From the NCBI RefSeq assembly GCF_039729015.1, contig NZ_CP155792.1:1946001-2010000 (forward strand): DNA of 64,000 bases, given 5' to 3'. A program made the position numbers and the translations under genes. This DNA is from Blastococcus sp. HT6-30 (GTDB lineage Bacteria; Actinomycetota; Actinomycetes; Mycobacteriales; Geodermatophilaceae). The notes under the pieces were generated by a model. The model was not told the origin of the DNA. It did not search any database and was given only the letters and a program-made list of their open reading frames with translations. Of this stretch, positions 1 to 8,262 are shown piece by piece; position 1 is the first letter of the stretch, and the number at the start of each line of letters is the position of its first letter.

Positions 1-2
1 CC

Positions 3-236
3 CGGGTGTGGCGGCTCTACCTGGCAGGATCGGCGCTGGCGTTCGAGGGCCGCCGGGTCGGCGTGAACCAGGTCCTGGCGATCAAGCCAGGACTTCCCGG
101 AGACGACCGGGTCCCGCTGACCCGTCCGGACTGGAGCGCCCGCGCAGTGCGGGGAGCTCACCAGCCGGGCAACGGCTCAGCCGCAGGACGTCGCGGCGGA
201 TCAGCGGCGGCAGCCGGTGACCCGTTCGTCCCCTGA
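3..236 (+). CDS. C-terminal end of a cyclopropane-fatty-acyl-phospholipid synthase-like methyltransferase (5' end outside window)
   Basis: The frame is open from the left edge and reads RVWRLYLAGSALAFEG at its start. That resembles the last helix-and-strand segment of the SAM-dependent CFA/mycolic-acid cyclopropane synthase family, where a W-x-x-Y-L-A-G-x-x-x-x-F block is followed by a short strand ending in VNQVLA. Members methylate double bonds of membrane phospholipid acyl chains. Only the last 40-50 residues of the homologous part are visible; the tail after about residue 45 is arginine/glycine-rich and no longer resembles the family. The true end may therefore have been altered by a frameshift, in keeping with the decay seen just downstream. 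The SAM-binding core lies outside the window, so the assignment rests on the C-terminal segment alone. Confidence 0.5.
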   Translation, partial: RVWRLYLAGSALAFEGRRVGVNQVLAIKPGLPGDDRVPLTRPDWSARAVRGAHQPGNGSAAGRRGGSAAAAGDPFVP

Positions 237-663
237 GGCCCATCGTCACCCGGTGACCACGGCGGTCGGCTCCCCGCGACGGGCTGGAGTGCGGCGATCA
301 GCTGACGCCGGACCCGAGCGTAGGGAGCGAGCCGCCCCTCGGACACGTGCACGCCCCGGTCGGGACTGCCCCGAGTCCAGTTGACTCGTCGGGTGGGATG
401 GTCCGGCCGCGGCGAGGTCGAGCGCCGAGGGCGAGCCACTTCTGCACGATCGGGGACGTCTACCACGACCGGATGTCGGGCGCCATCGACTCCCGGGTGA
501 AGGCGTCGTGGCGGTCGCGGCGCTGAGACATTGCCCGCGAAAAGCTCCCCTCGCTGCCGGTTCTGCTCGTCGGGAGGGTGTGCGCAGGGCGGAGGTGACC
601 TGGGCGGAGGTGACCTGGGCGGTCGCCGGCGGCCGGTCACCCTGACACACGAGACCACCTGTG
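237..663. other. Stretch without a convincing gene
   Basis: Every open frame here is an arginine/proline-rich GC shadow. A short forward stretch near 420-526 reads HFCTIGDVYHDRMSGAID and ends in TGA; it may be the tail of a lost gene but is not recognisable. The only clear structure is the 15-bp tandem repeat at 589-623. Confidence 0.5.
589..623. repeat. 15-bp tandem repeat, 2.3 copies
   Basis: GGCGGAGGTGACCTG at 589-603 is repeated exactly at 604-618 and followed by GGCGG. It lies just past the 3' end of the epimerase gene, in noncoding DNA. No function is evident. Confidence 0.8.
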
Positions 664-1572
664 TCACGAACGCGTCGTCAGGCCTCGCCGCAGCTCGTCC
701 ATCGCCTGCGCGAGGCTGACTCGCGGCGCCCAGCCCCACCCGCGCGCGCGGTCGGTGCGCAACTGCCCCGTCCAGGCCGGCTCGTCGGTCCACTCCGGCT
801 CGACGCCCAACGCCTCGGTCACCGTGCCCAGGTAGTCCCGCCACGTCGCCGGCTCGCCCGCGACGATGACCGCAGTCGTGCCACCGGCCACAGGGCCTCG
901 CGCCGCGTCGTCGCCGGCCGGAACGGCGCCCGTGGCGAGGTCCGCGATCAGGTCCGCCAGGTCCTCGACGTGCACCCAGGGCCAGGTCTGCGCCGGGTTT
1001 GCCCGGCGATCCCCGTCGCGGATCTGCTGCGGTCGCAGCGCGTTCCAGACCGACGTCTCGCCGGCTCCCATGATCGCCGGCGGGCGCACCAGCACGGTCG
1101 TGAGCCCGCCGACCTCTGCCAGGGCGGCGTCGGTGGCGTTCTTGGTGTCGGGGTAGTCCCCGCTCCCCTCGGGCAGGAGAGCACCGTCCTCGGCCACGTC
1201 CCCGACGCCGGCCGAGCGGTCGTAGACCCCGGCCGTGGAGACGTGCACCAGCCGGGCGACACCGGCGTCCCGGGCAGCCCGGGCGAGGACCGGCGTGCCC
1301 TCCACGGCCACCCGGTGCTGCACCTCCCGGGGCGAGCCCATCGGATGCACCGTCGTGACCACCGCGTCGGCGCCCCGGCTCACCTCGCGGGCGAAGCCCT
1401 CGTCGGCGAAGTCCCCGACGTGCTCGGTGACCCCGTCGAAGGCGGGCGCGCTGCCCTCGCGGCGGACGACGGCGCGCACCCGCGCCGACCGCTCGACCAG
1501 CGCCCGGCACACCGCGGTGCCCACCAAGCCGTTCGCACCGGTCACCACGACGACGGGAGACGGAGTGGTCAT
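664..1572 (-). CDS. NAD(P)-dependent epimerase/dehydratase (extended SDR)
   Basis: A 302-residue protein starting MTTPSPVVVVTGANGLVG, where the TGxxGxxG fingerprint at residues 10-17 binds the dinucleotide in an N-terminal Rossmann fold. Around residues 140-165 it has VSTAGVYD and then a YxxxK-like YPDTKNATD, with YPDTK as the likely catalytic Tyr/Lys pair. Length and layout fit extended short-chain dehydrogenases that act on nucleotide sugars or related carbonyl compounds; the substrate cannot be read from sequence. I use the ATG at 1572 rather than the longer open frame because homology begins there and the upstream part is low-complexity. It stands alone between degraded sequence on both sides, so the neighbourhood gives no functional hint. 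Confidence 0.85.
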   Translation of the reverse strand: MTTPSPVVVVTGANGLVGTAVCRALVERSARVRAVVRREGSAPAFDGVTEHVGDFADEGFAREVSRGADAVVTTVHPMGSPREVQHRVAVEGTPVLARAARDAGVARLVHVSTAGVYDRSAGVGDVAEDGALLPEGSGDYPDTKNATDAALAEVGGLTTVLVRPPAIMGAGETSVWNALRPQQIRDGDRRANPAQTWPWVHVEDLADLIADLATGAVPAGDDAARGPVAGGTTAVIVAGEPATWRDYLGTVTEALGVEPEWTDEPAWTGQLRTDRARGWGWAPRVSLAQAMDELRRGLTTRS

Positions 1573-1777
1573 GCCCTCCACACTGCCAGCCGCCACCCGA
1601 CGACGCCCGCTCTGCAGCACGTCGTCGCAGCGCCTCCGAGCGCCCGGCACTCACCGGGCCGGCCGGTCGGACTGCGGCAAGCAACGCGCCAAAGCCCGGC
1701 GAAACACCCCTCGCATCGAGAGGTCGCTCGTCGCCTGCCGACACCGAGCGAGAGCTCCCACCTCGGGACGGCGAGGG

Positions 1778-2618
1778 TCAGCGGGCGATGTCGATGGCCT
1801 TGAACGCCTCGGTCTGGGTACGGATGGCGATCTCGGTGGGCAGCCGTTCAATCGAGGATGCACCGAAGAAGCCGACCACGCCCTCGGTGCGCTGCAGGAC
1901 GTAGGCGCGTCGTCGGGCTCGGCGATGCGGCCGCCGTGGCAGAGGCACAGGATGTCCGGGTTGACCCGCTTGGCCGCGTCGGCCATCGCCTGCACCCGTG
2001 CGACGGACTCGTCCAGGGTGAGTGCGGTGGCCGCGCCGATCGAGCCCTTCGTGGTCAAGCCCAGGTGCGGAACGAGGATGTCGGCCCGGCGGCGGCCATG
2101 CTGCGGGCCTGGTCCTCGTCGAACACGTACGGCGCGGTGAACAAGTCCTTCTCGTTGGCGAGGCGGATCATGTCGACCTCCAGGCCGAAACCCATGCCGG
2201 TCTCCTCGAGGTTGGCCCGGAAGACGCCGTCGATGAGGCCCACGGTCGGGAAGTTCTGGACGCCGGTGAACCCGAGGCGCTTGAGGTCGTCGAGGAACGG
2301 CCCCATCAGCCGAAACGGATCGGTGCCGTTGACGCCGGCCAGGACTGGGGTGTCCTGGACGATGGGCAGCACCTCGCTGGCCATGTCCACGACGATGGCG
2401 TTGGCGTCGCCGTAGGCCATCAGCCCGGCCAGCGAGCCGCGGCCGGCCATCCGGAACCGCCCCGAGTTGTACATGATCAGCAGGTCGATGCCGCCGGCCT
2501 CCCGGACTTCGCCGAGATCCCGGTCCCGGCTCCGCCGCCGATGATCGGTCGGCCGGCGGCGACCTGGGCGGCGAAACGGGCGCGTGCGGTACTGCGGTCC
2601 GTGTCAGCTCTCCTTCGG
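1778..2618 (-). pseudogene. PEP-hydrolase-like TIM-barrel protein (PF09370-type), broken by three frameshifts
   Basis: Read across three frames, the minus strand gives one continuous family member of about 275 residues. It runs from [19 protein letters not shown], through [39 protein letters not shown] and [18 protein letters not shown], to GFFGASSIERLPTE and a TGA stop at 1778-1780. The frame changes near 2500-2510, near 2083-2088 (a GGGGCC reduced to GGGCC) and near 1901-1905, each explained by one missing base. The family is described as phosphoenolpyruvate-hydrolase-like TIM barrels, often next to a Tm-1-like (UPF0261) ATP-binding gene. No intact protein can be made without correcting all three sites. 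Three independent losses favour a true pseudogene, though a poor local assembly is possible. Confidence 0.8.
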
Positions 2619-2860
2619 TTGGCGACGAGGTCCTGGCAGGCGTCGGCCGCCGCGGCGGAGCCGGGGCGGTGATGGCCTCGTCGCGTCTGGGACGGCACGG
2701 GTCTGTCCCGCCGGGGCGGACGGCGTCGGAACAGGCCGCCGTCGACGTGGACGCACTCACGTCGGGCAGCGGGATGACGGCCGCCCTGCCCCCGTCGCCG
2801 CGGCGAGCTCAACGGCGATCCCCGTGCCCGGCTCCGCCATCCCGCCCGGGTGGTACGCGT
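2605..2860 (-). pseudogene. Possible remnant of a Tm-1-like (UPF0261) gene upstream of the PEP-hydrolase pseudogene
   Basis: Fragments in shifting frames read AVIPLPDVSA, then VHVDGGLF, and finally RQPKES followed by a stop just before the broken TIM-barrel gene. Tm-1-like ATP-binding proteins usually end with a comparable strand, a hydrophobic patch and a short charged tail, and usually precede the TIM-barrel partner. The match is weak and rests largely on gene order. It may simply be unrelated decayed DNA. Confidence 0.25.
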
Positions 2861-2923
2861 CGGGGTCACACCGGGCGTGCAGTGACCGACGGTCCTGACC
2901 TGCTGGGGACCGGAACCTGCGGA

Positions 2924-3218
2924 TCAGGACCGCGTCGCGTCCTCGGCGGCGACCAGCCATGCGCGCGCCGACGGGTAGTCCTCTGCCACGCCGAGAACCC
3001 GGTACCCGCTCCGCGTCCGCTCCAGCAGCAGCCAGGCGTCGTCGAAGGCCTCGACGACCGTGTCGTCGCAGCGGTCCGGCAGCCCGTGGGGAAAGCGGGC
3101 CGAACGGATCTCGCGTTGGAAGGGAGGCGGGGTCGCGGACATCGGTCCAGCCGGGATAGGGGTCGATGCGGTACTCCGCCACCCGCTCGCTGGACACGAG
3201 TGCCTGGCCGGTCCGCAC
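2924..3218 (-). pseudogene. Frameshifted small protein of unknown function
   Basis: One minus-strand frame starting with GTG at 3218 reads sensibly as VSSERVAEYRIDPYPGWTDV; a second frame then continues as QREIRSARFPHGLPDRCDD and LERTRSGYRVLGVAEDYPSA down to TGA at 2924. Joined near 3120-3135, the two halves would make an acidic protein of just under 100 residues without membrane segments. I do not recognise the family. The change of plausible coding character from one frame to the other is the evidence for a frameshift. It belongs to the run of damaged genes at 1778-4830. Confidence 0.4.
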
Positions 3219-3319
3219 TCTCGGGGCGGAAGCCGATTCTGCCCCCGGACCGCACTCCCCGTCAGCCTTCCGCGCATGCGGAGCCGGATCGGGTCACGGG
3301 TCGCGGCGGCCCCCGGTGC

Positions 3320-4486
3320 TCAGGCCCGGCCGACGCTGAGCACCGTCAGGTAGGCCGCCAGCCCCAGGACCAGGCATCCGGCGACGACCGGTGTGTAGGA
3401 CCCCGAGGCGTCCACGGCCGTACCGGCGAGCGGAGCGCCCAGGGCCGAGCCGAGCCCGGCGCTCGTGTAGAGCACCCCCAGCAGCCCACCCAGGCGGGTG
3501 GTGCCGAAGCGCTCGGCGACGACGGCGGGACCGATGGCCACGAAGCCGCCGTAGCCGACGCCGAGCACGACCGCGAAGGCGAGCAGCATCCCGTAGCCGC
3601 CCCCCACGCCCCACAGCGCGAAGCTAAGGCCCATGGTCAGGAAGCACCCCTGGAAGGCCCGCAACGCACCGGTCCGCCCCGCCACCAGTCCGAGCAGCAG
3701 CCGGCCCGCGATGCTCGCCGCGCCGATCACCCCGACCAGGGCCGCCGCCGCGACCCGGTCGGCGCCCTGCTGCGCGGCGTACCCGGGCAGGTGCACGAAA
3801 GGCACGAACAGGGCGACGGACAGGAGGCCCGACGCCAGGTACAGCCTCCGGTAGTCGCGGTTGCGCACGGCCTCGCGCAGCGTCAGCGCCGCGGGGCCGC
3901 CCTCCACCGGTGGGCGCTCGACGACCACGGCACAGAGCACGAGCACCAGCGCGCCGGTCAGGCCCAGAACGAGGTGGGTGCTGCGCCACCCCAGCTCACC
4001 GATCAGCGCGGCCGCCAGCGGGGCCACGGCGAGCGTGCCCAGGCCGATGCCCGTCACCGCCACCCCGACGGCGAAGGTGCGGCGCTGCTCGAACCACCCG
4101 CTGACGACGGCCACCATCGGCACGTAGGCGCAGCCCACCCCGATGCCGACCCCCAAGCCGTAGGTGAGCAGGCCGATCCACAGCTCCCCGGCCACCGACG
4201 TCGCGGCGAGCCCGGCACCGAGGGCGACGGCGCCGACCAGCAGCACCCGCCGGGGGCCGTAGCGGTCCACCGCGACGCCGCTGAGCGCACCCAGGCCGAA
4301 GTACGTGAGCGAGGTCAGGGCGAAGAAGGCCGACGTCGTGCCGCGACCGGAGCCGAACTCCTCCGCCATGGGACCGAGGAACGCGCCGAACGAGTAGGCG
4401 ATCCCGAACGTGACGAACATGCCCGCGAACCCGGCGGCGACCATCACCCAGCTACGGACCGAGTCGACCGCTGCCGCAGGGCGCAT
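3320..4486 (-). CDS. Major facilitator superfamily transporter (MCT/oxalate-formate antiporter-like)
   Basis: A 388-residue integral membrane protein with about twelve hydrophobic segments. The loop after TM2 carries DRYGPRRV, the MFS signature between TM2 and TM3. The short N-terminus, glycine-rich TM4-TM5 region with WFEQRRTFAVGVAVTG and a second-half SIAGRLLLG block are typical of monocarboxylate/oxalate-formate type carriers, which exchange small organic acids across the cytoplasmic membrane. The ATG at 4486 begins the homologous region; the open frame extends upstream to 4846 only as a GC shadow over another gene remnant. The substrate is not determinable. It is the one intact gene among decayed neighbours. 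Confidence 0.85.
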   Translation of the reverse strand: MRPAAAVDSVRSWVMVAAGFAGMFVTFGIAYSFGAFLGPMAEEFGSGRGTTSAFFALTSLTYFGLGALSGVAVDRYGPRRVLLVGAVALGAGLAATSVAGELWIGLLTYGLGVGIGVGCAYVPMVAVVSGWFEQRRTFAVGVAVTGIGLGTLAVAPLAAALIGELGWRSTHLVLGLTGALVLVLCAVVVERPPVEGGPAALTLREAVRNRDYRRLYLASGLLSVALFVPFVHLPGYAAQQGADRVAAAALVGVIGAASIAGRLLLGLVAGRTGALRAFQGCFLTMGLSFALWGVGGGYGMLLAFAVVLGVGYGGFVAIGPAVVAERFGTTRLGGLLGVLYTSAGLGSALGAPLAGTAVDASGSYTPVVAGCLVLGLAAYLTVLSVGRA

Positions 4487-4827
4487 GCCGGAGGACGATA
4501 CGAGATCGACCGGCGCGTTGGACCGAGGCGCCAGGGACCGAACCGCAGGACGACCACCTCCGAGCTCCGCGACGGCGGGTCCTCGTCGAACTGGCTCTCC
4601 ACCAGGAGCAGCCGCCCGCGGGCGACGTCCGCGGTGGTGCGCACGCGATCGGGGTCGGTGGGCACCTCGGCGATCGGCTCGGCCGCCGTGTCGCCGCCGT
4701 CCAGCGGCAGGTAGGTGAGGACGCGCAGGAAGTCGGGGACGGCGACGAGCGTGCTGCCCTGCACGACGAGCCCGTCGGCCGAGGGGAGACCGACGCCCCC
4801 CCGTACCGACGTGGGTGGGTGCCGCAG
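4444..4827 (-). pseudogene. C-terminal remnant of an SMP-30/beta-propeller-type secreted protein
   Basis: The minus-strand frame reads LPSADGLVVQGSTLVAV, then LTYLPLDGG, and then ARGRLLLVESQFDEDPP. These strand-turn repeats resemble the final blades of NHL/SMP-30-like propellers often annotated as secreted or 'superoxide dismutase-like' in actinobacteria. An in-frame TGA near 4831 cuts off everything upstream, and the 3' end overlaps the start of the MFS gene. No start codon or signal peptide remains, so I treat it as a fragment. The family assignment is tentative. Confidence 0.4.
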
Positions 4828-4885
4828 TCACCGAGCCCTGCACCACGCTCGCGCCGGAATCACTCCGCAGACGCCGGCACGTGGG

Positions 4886-4891
4886 TAACGT
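4886..4891 (+). promoter_or_regulatory. Candidate -10 box of the first BVMO gene
   Basis: TAACGT fits the actinobacterial TANNNT -10 pattern 40 nt before the ATG. Downstream, CTGTG and CACAG form a short imperfect inverted repeat (about 4893-4910) that could be an operator. No consensus -35 is visible. Confidence 0.35.
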
Positions 4892-4930
4892 CTGTGGCTC
4901 ACGTCACAGCTCCGCAGTGGAGGTCGATCC

Positions 4931-6445
4931 ATGACCGCGACCGAACAGCGAACCGCCCCGGAGCGGCACGGCGCCGCGTCCCCGCCGGAACACGTCGACG
5001 TCCTCATCGTGGGGGCCGGGGTCTCCGGCATCGGGGCCGCGCACCACCTGCAGGAGCGCTTCCCGGAGCGGTCCTTCGTGCTCCTGGACGCGCAGGATGC
5101 CCGCGGCGGCACCTGGTGGACGCACCGGTACCCGGGCGTGCGCTCCGACAGCGACCTGTTCACCTACGGCTACCGCTTCAAGCCCTGGCGAGGTCCCTCC
5201 ATCGCAGCGGGCGAGGAGATCCTGAACTATCTGGACGAGGTCATCGCCGAGGACGACCTCGCCACGCACATCCGCTACCTGCACCGGGTGACCGCGGCCA
5301 GCTGGTCGAGCGAGGACCGCCGGTGGACGGTGCAGGTCACCCGCTTGGACACCGGGGAGGAACTGCAGTTCACCACGGGCTTTCTGTGGATGTGCCAGGG
5401 CTACTACAACCACACCGAGCCCTACCAGCCGCGCTGGGAGGGCATGGACCGGTTCGAGGGCCTGGTCGTGCACCCGCAGCAGTGGCCCGACGACCTGGAT
5501 CTCAGCGGTAAGCGCGTCGTCGTCATCGGCTCCGGTTCCACCGCCGCGACACTGATCCCCGCGATCGCGCAGCAGGCGGACCACGTGACCATGCTGCAGC
5601 GGTCCCCGTCGTACTTCTTCGCCCCGCCGCTGACCCACGAGCTCGCGGTGACGCTGCGCCAGCTGGACATCCCGGAGGAGTGGACCCACGAGATCATGCG
5701 TCGCGCCTACACCGCCCAGCTCAACGAGCTGGCGAGGCTGGCGCACGAGGCGCCCGACGAGCTGCACACGTTCCTCATGGAGTCGATGAAGCCGCTGCTC
5801 CCGGAGGGCTTCGACGTCGAGAAGCACTTCACCCCGCGCTACCGCCCGTGGCAGCAGCGGATCGCATTCGTCCCCGACGGCGACCTGTTCGCGGCGCTCC
5901 GGGAGGGGAAGGCCTCGATCGTCACCGACACCATCGACACCTTCACCGAGAAGGGCATCCGGGTCAGCTCCGGTGAGGAGCTCGAGGCCGACGTCGTCGT
6001 CACCGCCACGGGGTTCAACCTGTCGGTCCTCGGCGACGTCGCGTTCACCGTGGACGGCGAGGCGGTGGACTTCCCCGAACGCGTCACGTGGCGCGGCGTG
6101 ATGATCAGCGGCATCCCCAACATGGCCTACATGTTCGGCTACTTCCGGCACAGCTGGACGCTGCGCGTCGACCTGGTCAGCGACCTCGTGATCCGGTTGA
6201 TGGAGAAGATGGAGCTCGAGGACGCGACCATGGTCGTCCCGACGCTGCGCGACGAGGACGCCGGCATGCAACTGCGCCCGTGGTCGGACCCGGAGGACTT
6301 CAACGCCGGCTACGTCATGCGCTCGCAGCACGTGCTGTTCAAGCAGGGCGACCGCGAGCCCTGGACCCACATGCTGGAGCACGCGGCCGAGATGGAGATC
6401 CTGCCGAAGGCCGACCTCGACGACGGGTCGCTCGTCTACCGCTGA
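4931..6445 (+). CDS. Baeyer-Villiger-type FAD-dependent monooxygenase (BVMO), copy 1
   Basis: A 504-residue class B flavoprotein monooxygenase. It has an N-terminal FAD-binding GxGxxG (GAGVSG, residues 28-33), the BVMO fingerprint FxGxxxHxxxWP as FEGLVVHPQQWP (residues 175-186), and an NADPH-binding GxGxxA (GSGSTA, residues 200-205). Such enzymes insert oxygen next to a ketone to give an ester, or oxidise S/N atoms, using NADPH and O2. Most similar in layout are the EthA/MymA-type enzymes of mycobacteria. The hydrolase gene 77 nt downstream could process the ester product. It is a clear paralogue of the gene at 17732, sharing nearly all motif blocks, such as GGTWWTHRYPGVRSDSDLFT. The substrate is unknown. 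Confidence 0.93.
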   Translation: MTATEQRTAPERHGAASPPEHVDVLIVGAGVSGIGAAHHLQERFPERSFVLLDAQDARGGTWWTHRYPGVRSDSDLFTYGYRFKPWRGPSIAAGEEILNYLDEVIAEDDLATHIRYLHRVTAASWSSEDRRWTVQVTRLDTGEELQFTTGFLWMCQGYYNHTEPYQPRWEGMDRFEGLVVHPQQWPDDLDLSGKRVVVIGSGSTAATLIPAIAQQADHVTMLQRSPSYFFAPPLTHELAVTLRQLDIPEEWTHEIMRRAYTAQLNELARLAHEAPDELHTFLMESMKPLLPEGFDVEKHFTPRYRPWQQRIAFVPDGDLFAALREGKASIVTDTIDTFTEKGIRVSSGEELEADVVVTATGFNLSVLGDVAFTVDGEAVDFPERVTWRGVMISGIPNMAYMFGYFRHSWTLRVDLVSDLVIRLMEKMELEDATMVVPTLRDEDAGMQLRPWSDPEDFNAGYVMRSQHVLFKQGDREPWTHMLEHAAEMEILPKADLDDGSLVYR

Positions 6446-6521
6446 CGCCGGTCCCCCATCCCCCGAACCTCCCCGCCGGGCGCCGTGCCCGGGGGGCCCA
6501 GTCGCTCAGTGAGGAGCCACC

Positions 6522-7343
6522 ATGCCGCAGACGCCCGTCCGGACCGGGGTCACCCTGAACTACGAGATCACCGGGGAGGGTGATCCTCTGCTGCTGATCA
6601 TGGGAACGTCGGGATCGATCCCGCTGTGGGTCGAGATGATCCCGCGGCTGGCCGAGCAGTACCGGGTGATCGCCTTCGACAACCGCGGGCTCGGCGGGAG
6701 CGAGCGCGGCGACGGCGCGATCTCCGTGGGGTCCCTGGCCGAGGACGCCTCGGCGCTGCTCACCGCCCTCGACGTCCCCCGGGCGCACGTCATGGGGTGG
6801 TCGCTCGGCTCCGCCGTCCTGCAGGAGCTGGCGCTCGCGCACCCGGAACAGGTCGCCACCGCGGTCATGTACGCCAGCTGGGGGCGGTGCGACGGTTTCC
6901 AGCGTTCCGTCCTGTCGGCTCTGCGGTACCCCTACGTCCACCGCGACATGGAGACGGCGCTGGCCACCGCCGGGCTGGCCTTCTCGCCGCAGCTGCTCGA
7001 CCACCCGGACTTCGCGGCGATGCTGGAGCCGATGCTGCCGGCGTTCCCGCAGACGGACGAGCAGATGCAGGTGACGGTCGAGCAGTGGGACGCCGACCTG
7101 GCGCACGACACCCTCGACCGCCTCGGCGACATCACCGCCCCCACCCTGGTGATCGTGGGCGAGCAGGATCTCCTCACCCCACCCTGGCAGGCGAAGGCCG
7201 TGGCCGACGCCATCCCGGGCGCGCAGTTCGAGCTGCTGACCGGGCCCGGGTCGAGCCACGGCGTGCACATCGAGCGCCCCGAGGACCTGGCGCGACTCGT
7301 GACCGGGTTCCTCAGTCGGCACACCTTGCTGCAGTCGAGCTGA
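6522..7343 (+). CDS. Alpha/beta hydrolase
   Basis: A 273-residue alpha/beta-hydrolase-fold protein with an intact triad: nucleophile Ser94 in GWSLGS, Asp216 in GEQDLLTPP, and His246 (or His249) in GSSHGVHIERP. The strand-3 DNRGLGGS motif is typical of the esterase/lactonase branch that also contains 3-oxoadipate enol-lactonase-like enzymes. It follows the BVMO in the same direction with a good GAGGAG ribosome site before ATG 6522. BVMO-esterase pairing is known in ketone breakdown, where the hydrolase cleaves the new ester or lactone. A weak CCGGGC/GCCCGG hairpin in the gap may modulate read-through. Confidence 0.88.
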   Translation: MPQTPVRTGVTLNYEITGEGDPLLLIMGTSGSIPLWVEMIPRLAEQYRVIAFDNRGLGGSERGDGAISVGSLAEDASALLTALDVPRAHVMGWSLGSAVLQELALAHPEQVATAVMYASWGRCDGFQRSVLSALRYPYVHRDMETALATAGLAFSPQLLDHPDFAAMLEPMLPAFPQTDEQMQVTVEQWDADLAHDTLDRLGDITAPTLVIVGEQDLLTPPWQAKAVADAIPGAQFELLTGPGSSHGVHIERPEDLARLVTGFLSRHTLLQSS

Positions 7344-7384
7344 TCCTCCGGACCGTCCCGCCCCGGGCCTGGGTGCCGGAACGG

Positions 7385-7588
7385 TCACGGGGTCACGGCG
7401 GGCGGGCCGCCGGCCGCCCCGATGATCCCGTCCTCGACCAGCTCGCTGGGCCGGGGAGCGCTGACCGGCAGCGGCGCGGACTCCCAGCGCGCGGAGACGA
7501 CCAGGATTGCCTTCGGCCTGGGCAGGGAGCCGGGGCACACCGGTGCAGGGGGTGCAGCCACCCCGTGCCCTGGGAAGAGCGGGGCCAC
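7385..7588 (-). pseudogene. N-terminal remnant of a DODA/LigB-type extradiol ring-cleavage dioxygenase
   Basis: The minus-strand frame begins with GTG at 7588 as MAPLFPGHG and continues PRPKAILVVSARWESAPL. Members of the 4,5-DOPA-dioxygenase/LigB family begin with a very similar pair of blocks: a metal-ligand histidine in xxLFxxHG, then PxAILVVSAHWE. Here the second-block histidine is replaced by Arg (SARWE), the linker is shortened and the frame stops after 67 residues, so the remaining three quarters of the enzyme are missing. The sequence from 7589 to 7781 holds nothing I can identify. Confidence 0.55.
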
Positions 7589-7781
7589 CGCCGTGGGACA
7601 GGGGCAGCGTCACGCCCGGTCGGGTGGAGCTGTGCCGGTCAGGCATCCGTCCGGATCGACGAGCTGCCCGATCCGCGTGGCGATTCGTGCAGCTGGCGCA
7701 CCCGACTGCTGGTCAGCGGGTCGAACGCCAGGCCGGAGGCACAGATGCCGTCCGCCCGTCCGGGCGCGGCAGGATGGCCGC

Positions 7782-8236
7782 ATGACCACCCGGCCGACGT
7801 CCTCCCGAGGAGTCGAGGCGGCGGTCACCGGAGCGGTGACCGGCTTGTACTACGCCACCCCCGACTTCATCCCCTCCCGCCGGGCCCGCGGCTGGGCGAA
7901 GGCCGGGCTCGTCGCCGCCTCCGTCGCAGCCGCCATCCCAGGCGCCCGGGCGGCGCGGGCCACCGCGCGCGAGGCCCGGGAGGAGGGCAGCGCAACCTCC
8001 CTCCCGCAGGCGTTCCGTGCGCTGACCACCGGGCGAAGGTCGTCGCCCTCGCGTTACTGGCCGCCGTGCTGACCTGCTCGGTCGCCGGGGTGGTGGCCGC
8101 CGAACGGCGGGCCCTCCGCCACGGGCAGGCGCGGGCGGCTGCGGGCCGGCGGCTCGCGCACACCGGCCCGGCGCTGCTGTACGGCGCGCTGGCGGGCGCG
8201 CTCCGACTGGTGCCGGCGCCGCCCGGCACGGCCTGA
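7782..8236 (+). pseudogene. Small membrane protein of unknown function with a frameshift near 8030
   Basis: From ATG 7782 the frame reads sensibly through LYYATPDFIPSRRARGW and AARATAREAREEGSATSLPQ to about residue 83, then becomes arginine/proline-rich. In the neighbouring frame a good continuation starts at KVVALALLAAVLTCSVAG and runs through LAHTGPALLYGALAGALRL to TGA at 8236. Correcting a single base near 8030 yields a protein of about 150 residues with a hydrophobic segment in its second half. I do not recognise the family. It could be real decay or a sequencing error in a G/C run. Confidence 0.5.
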
Positions 8237-8262
8237 CGCCCGCGAGTGGCCAGGCGCCGCGG

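Noticed and set aside
6455-6500. CCGGGC/GCCCGG hairpin between BVMO copy 1 and its hydrolase
   Set aside because: Only six base pairs in a very GC-rich gap; expected by chance and too weak for a terminator.
7422-8072. A 216-residue ORF starting upstream of the small membrane-protein pseudogene
   Set aside because: Only the part after ATG 7782 looks like protein; the upstream part is low complexity and overlaps the dioxygenase remnant on the other strand.
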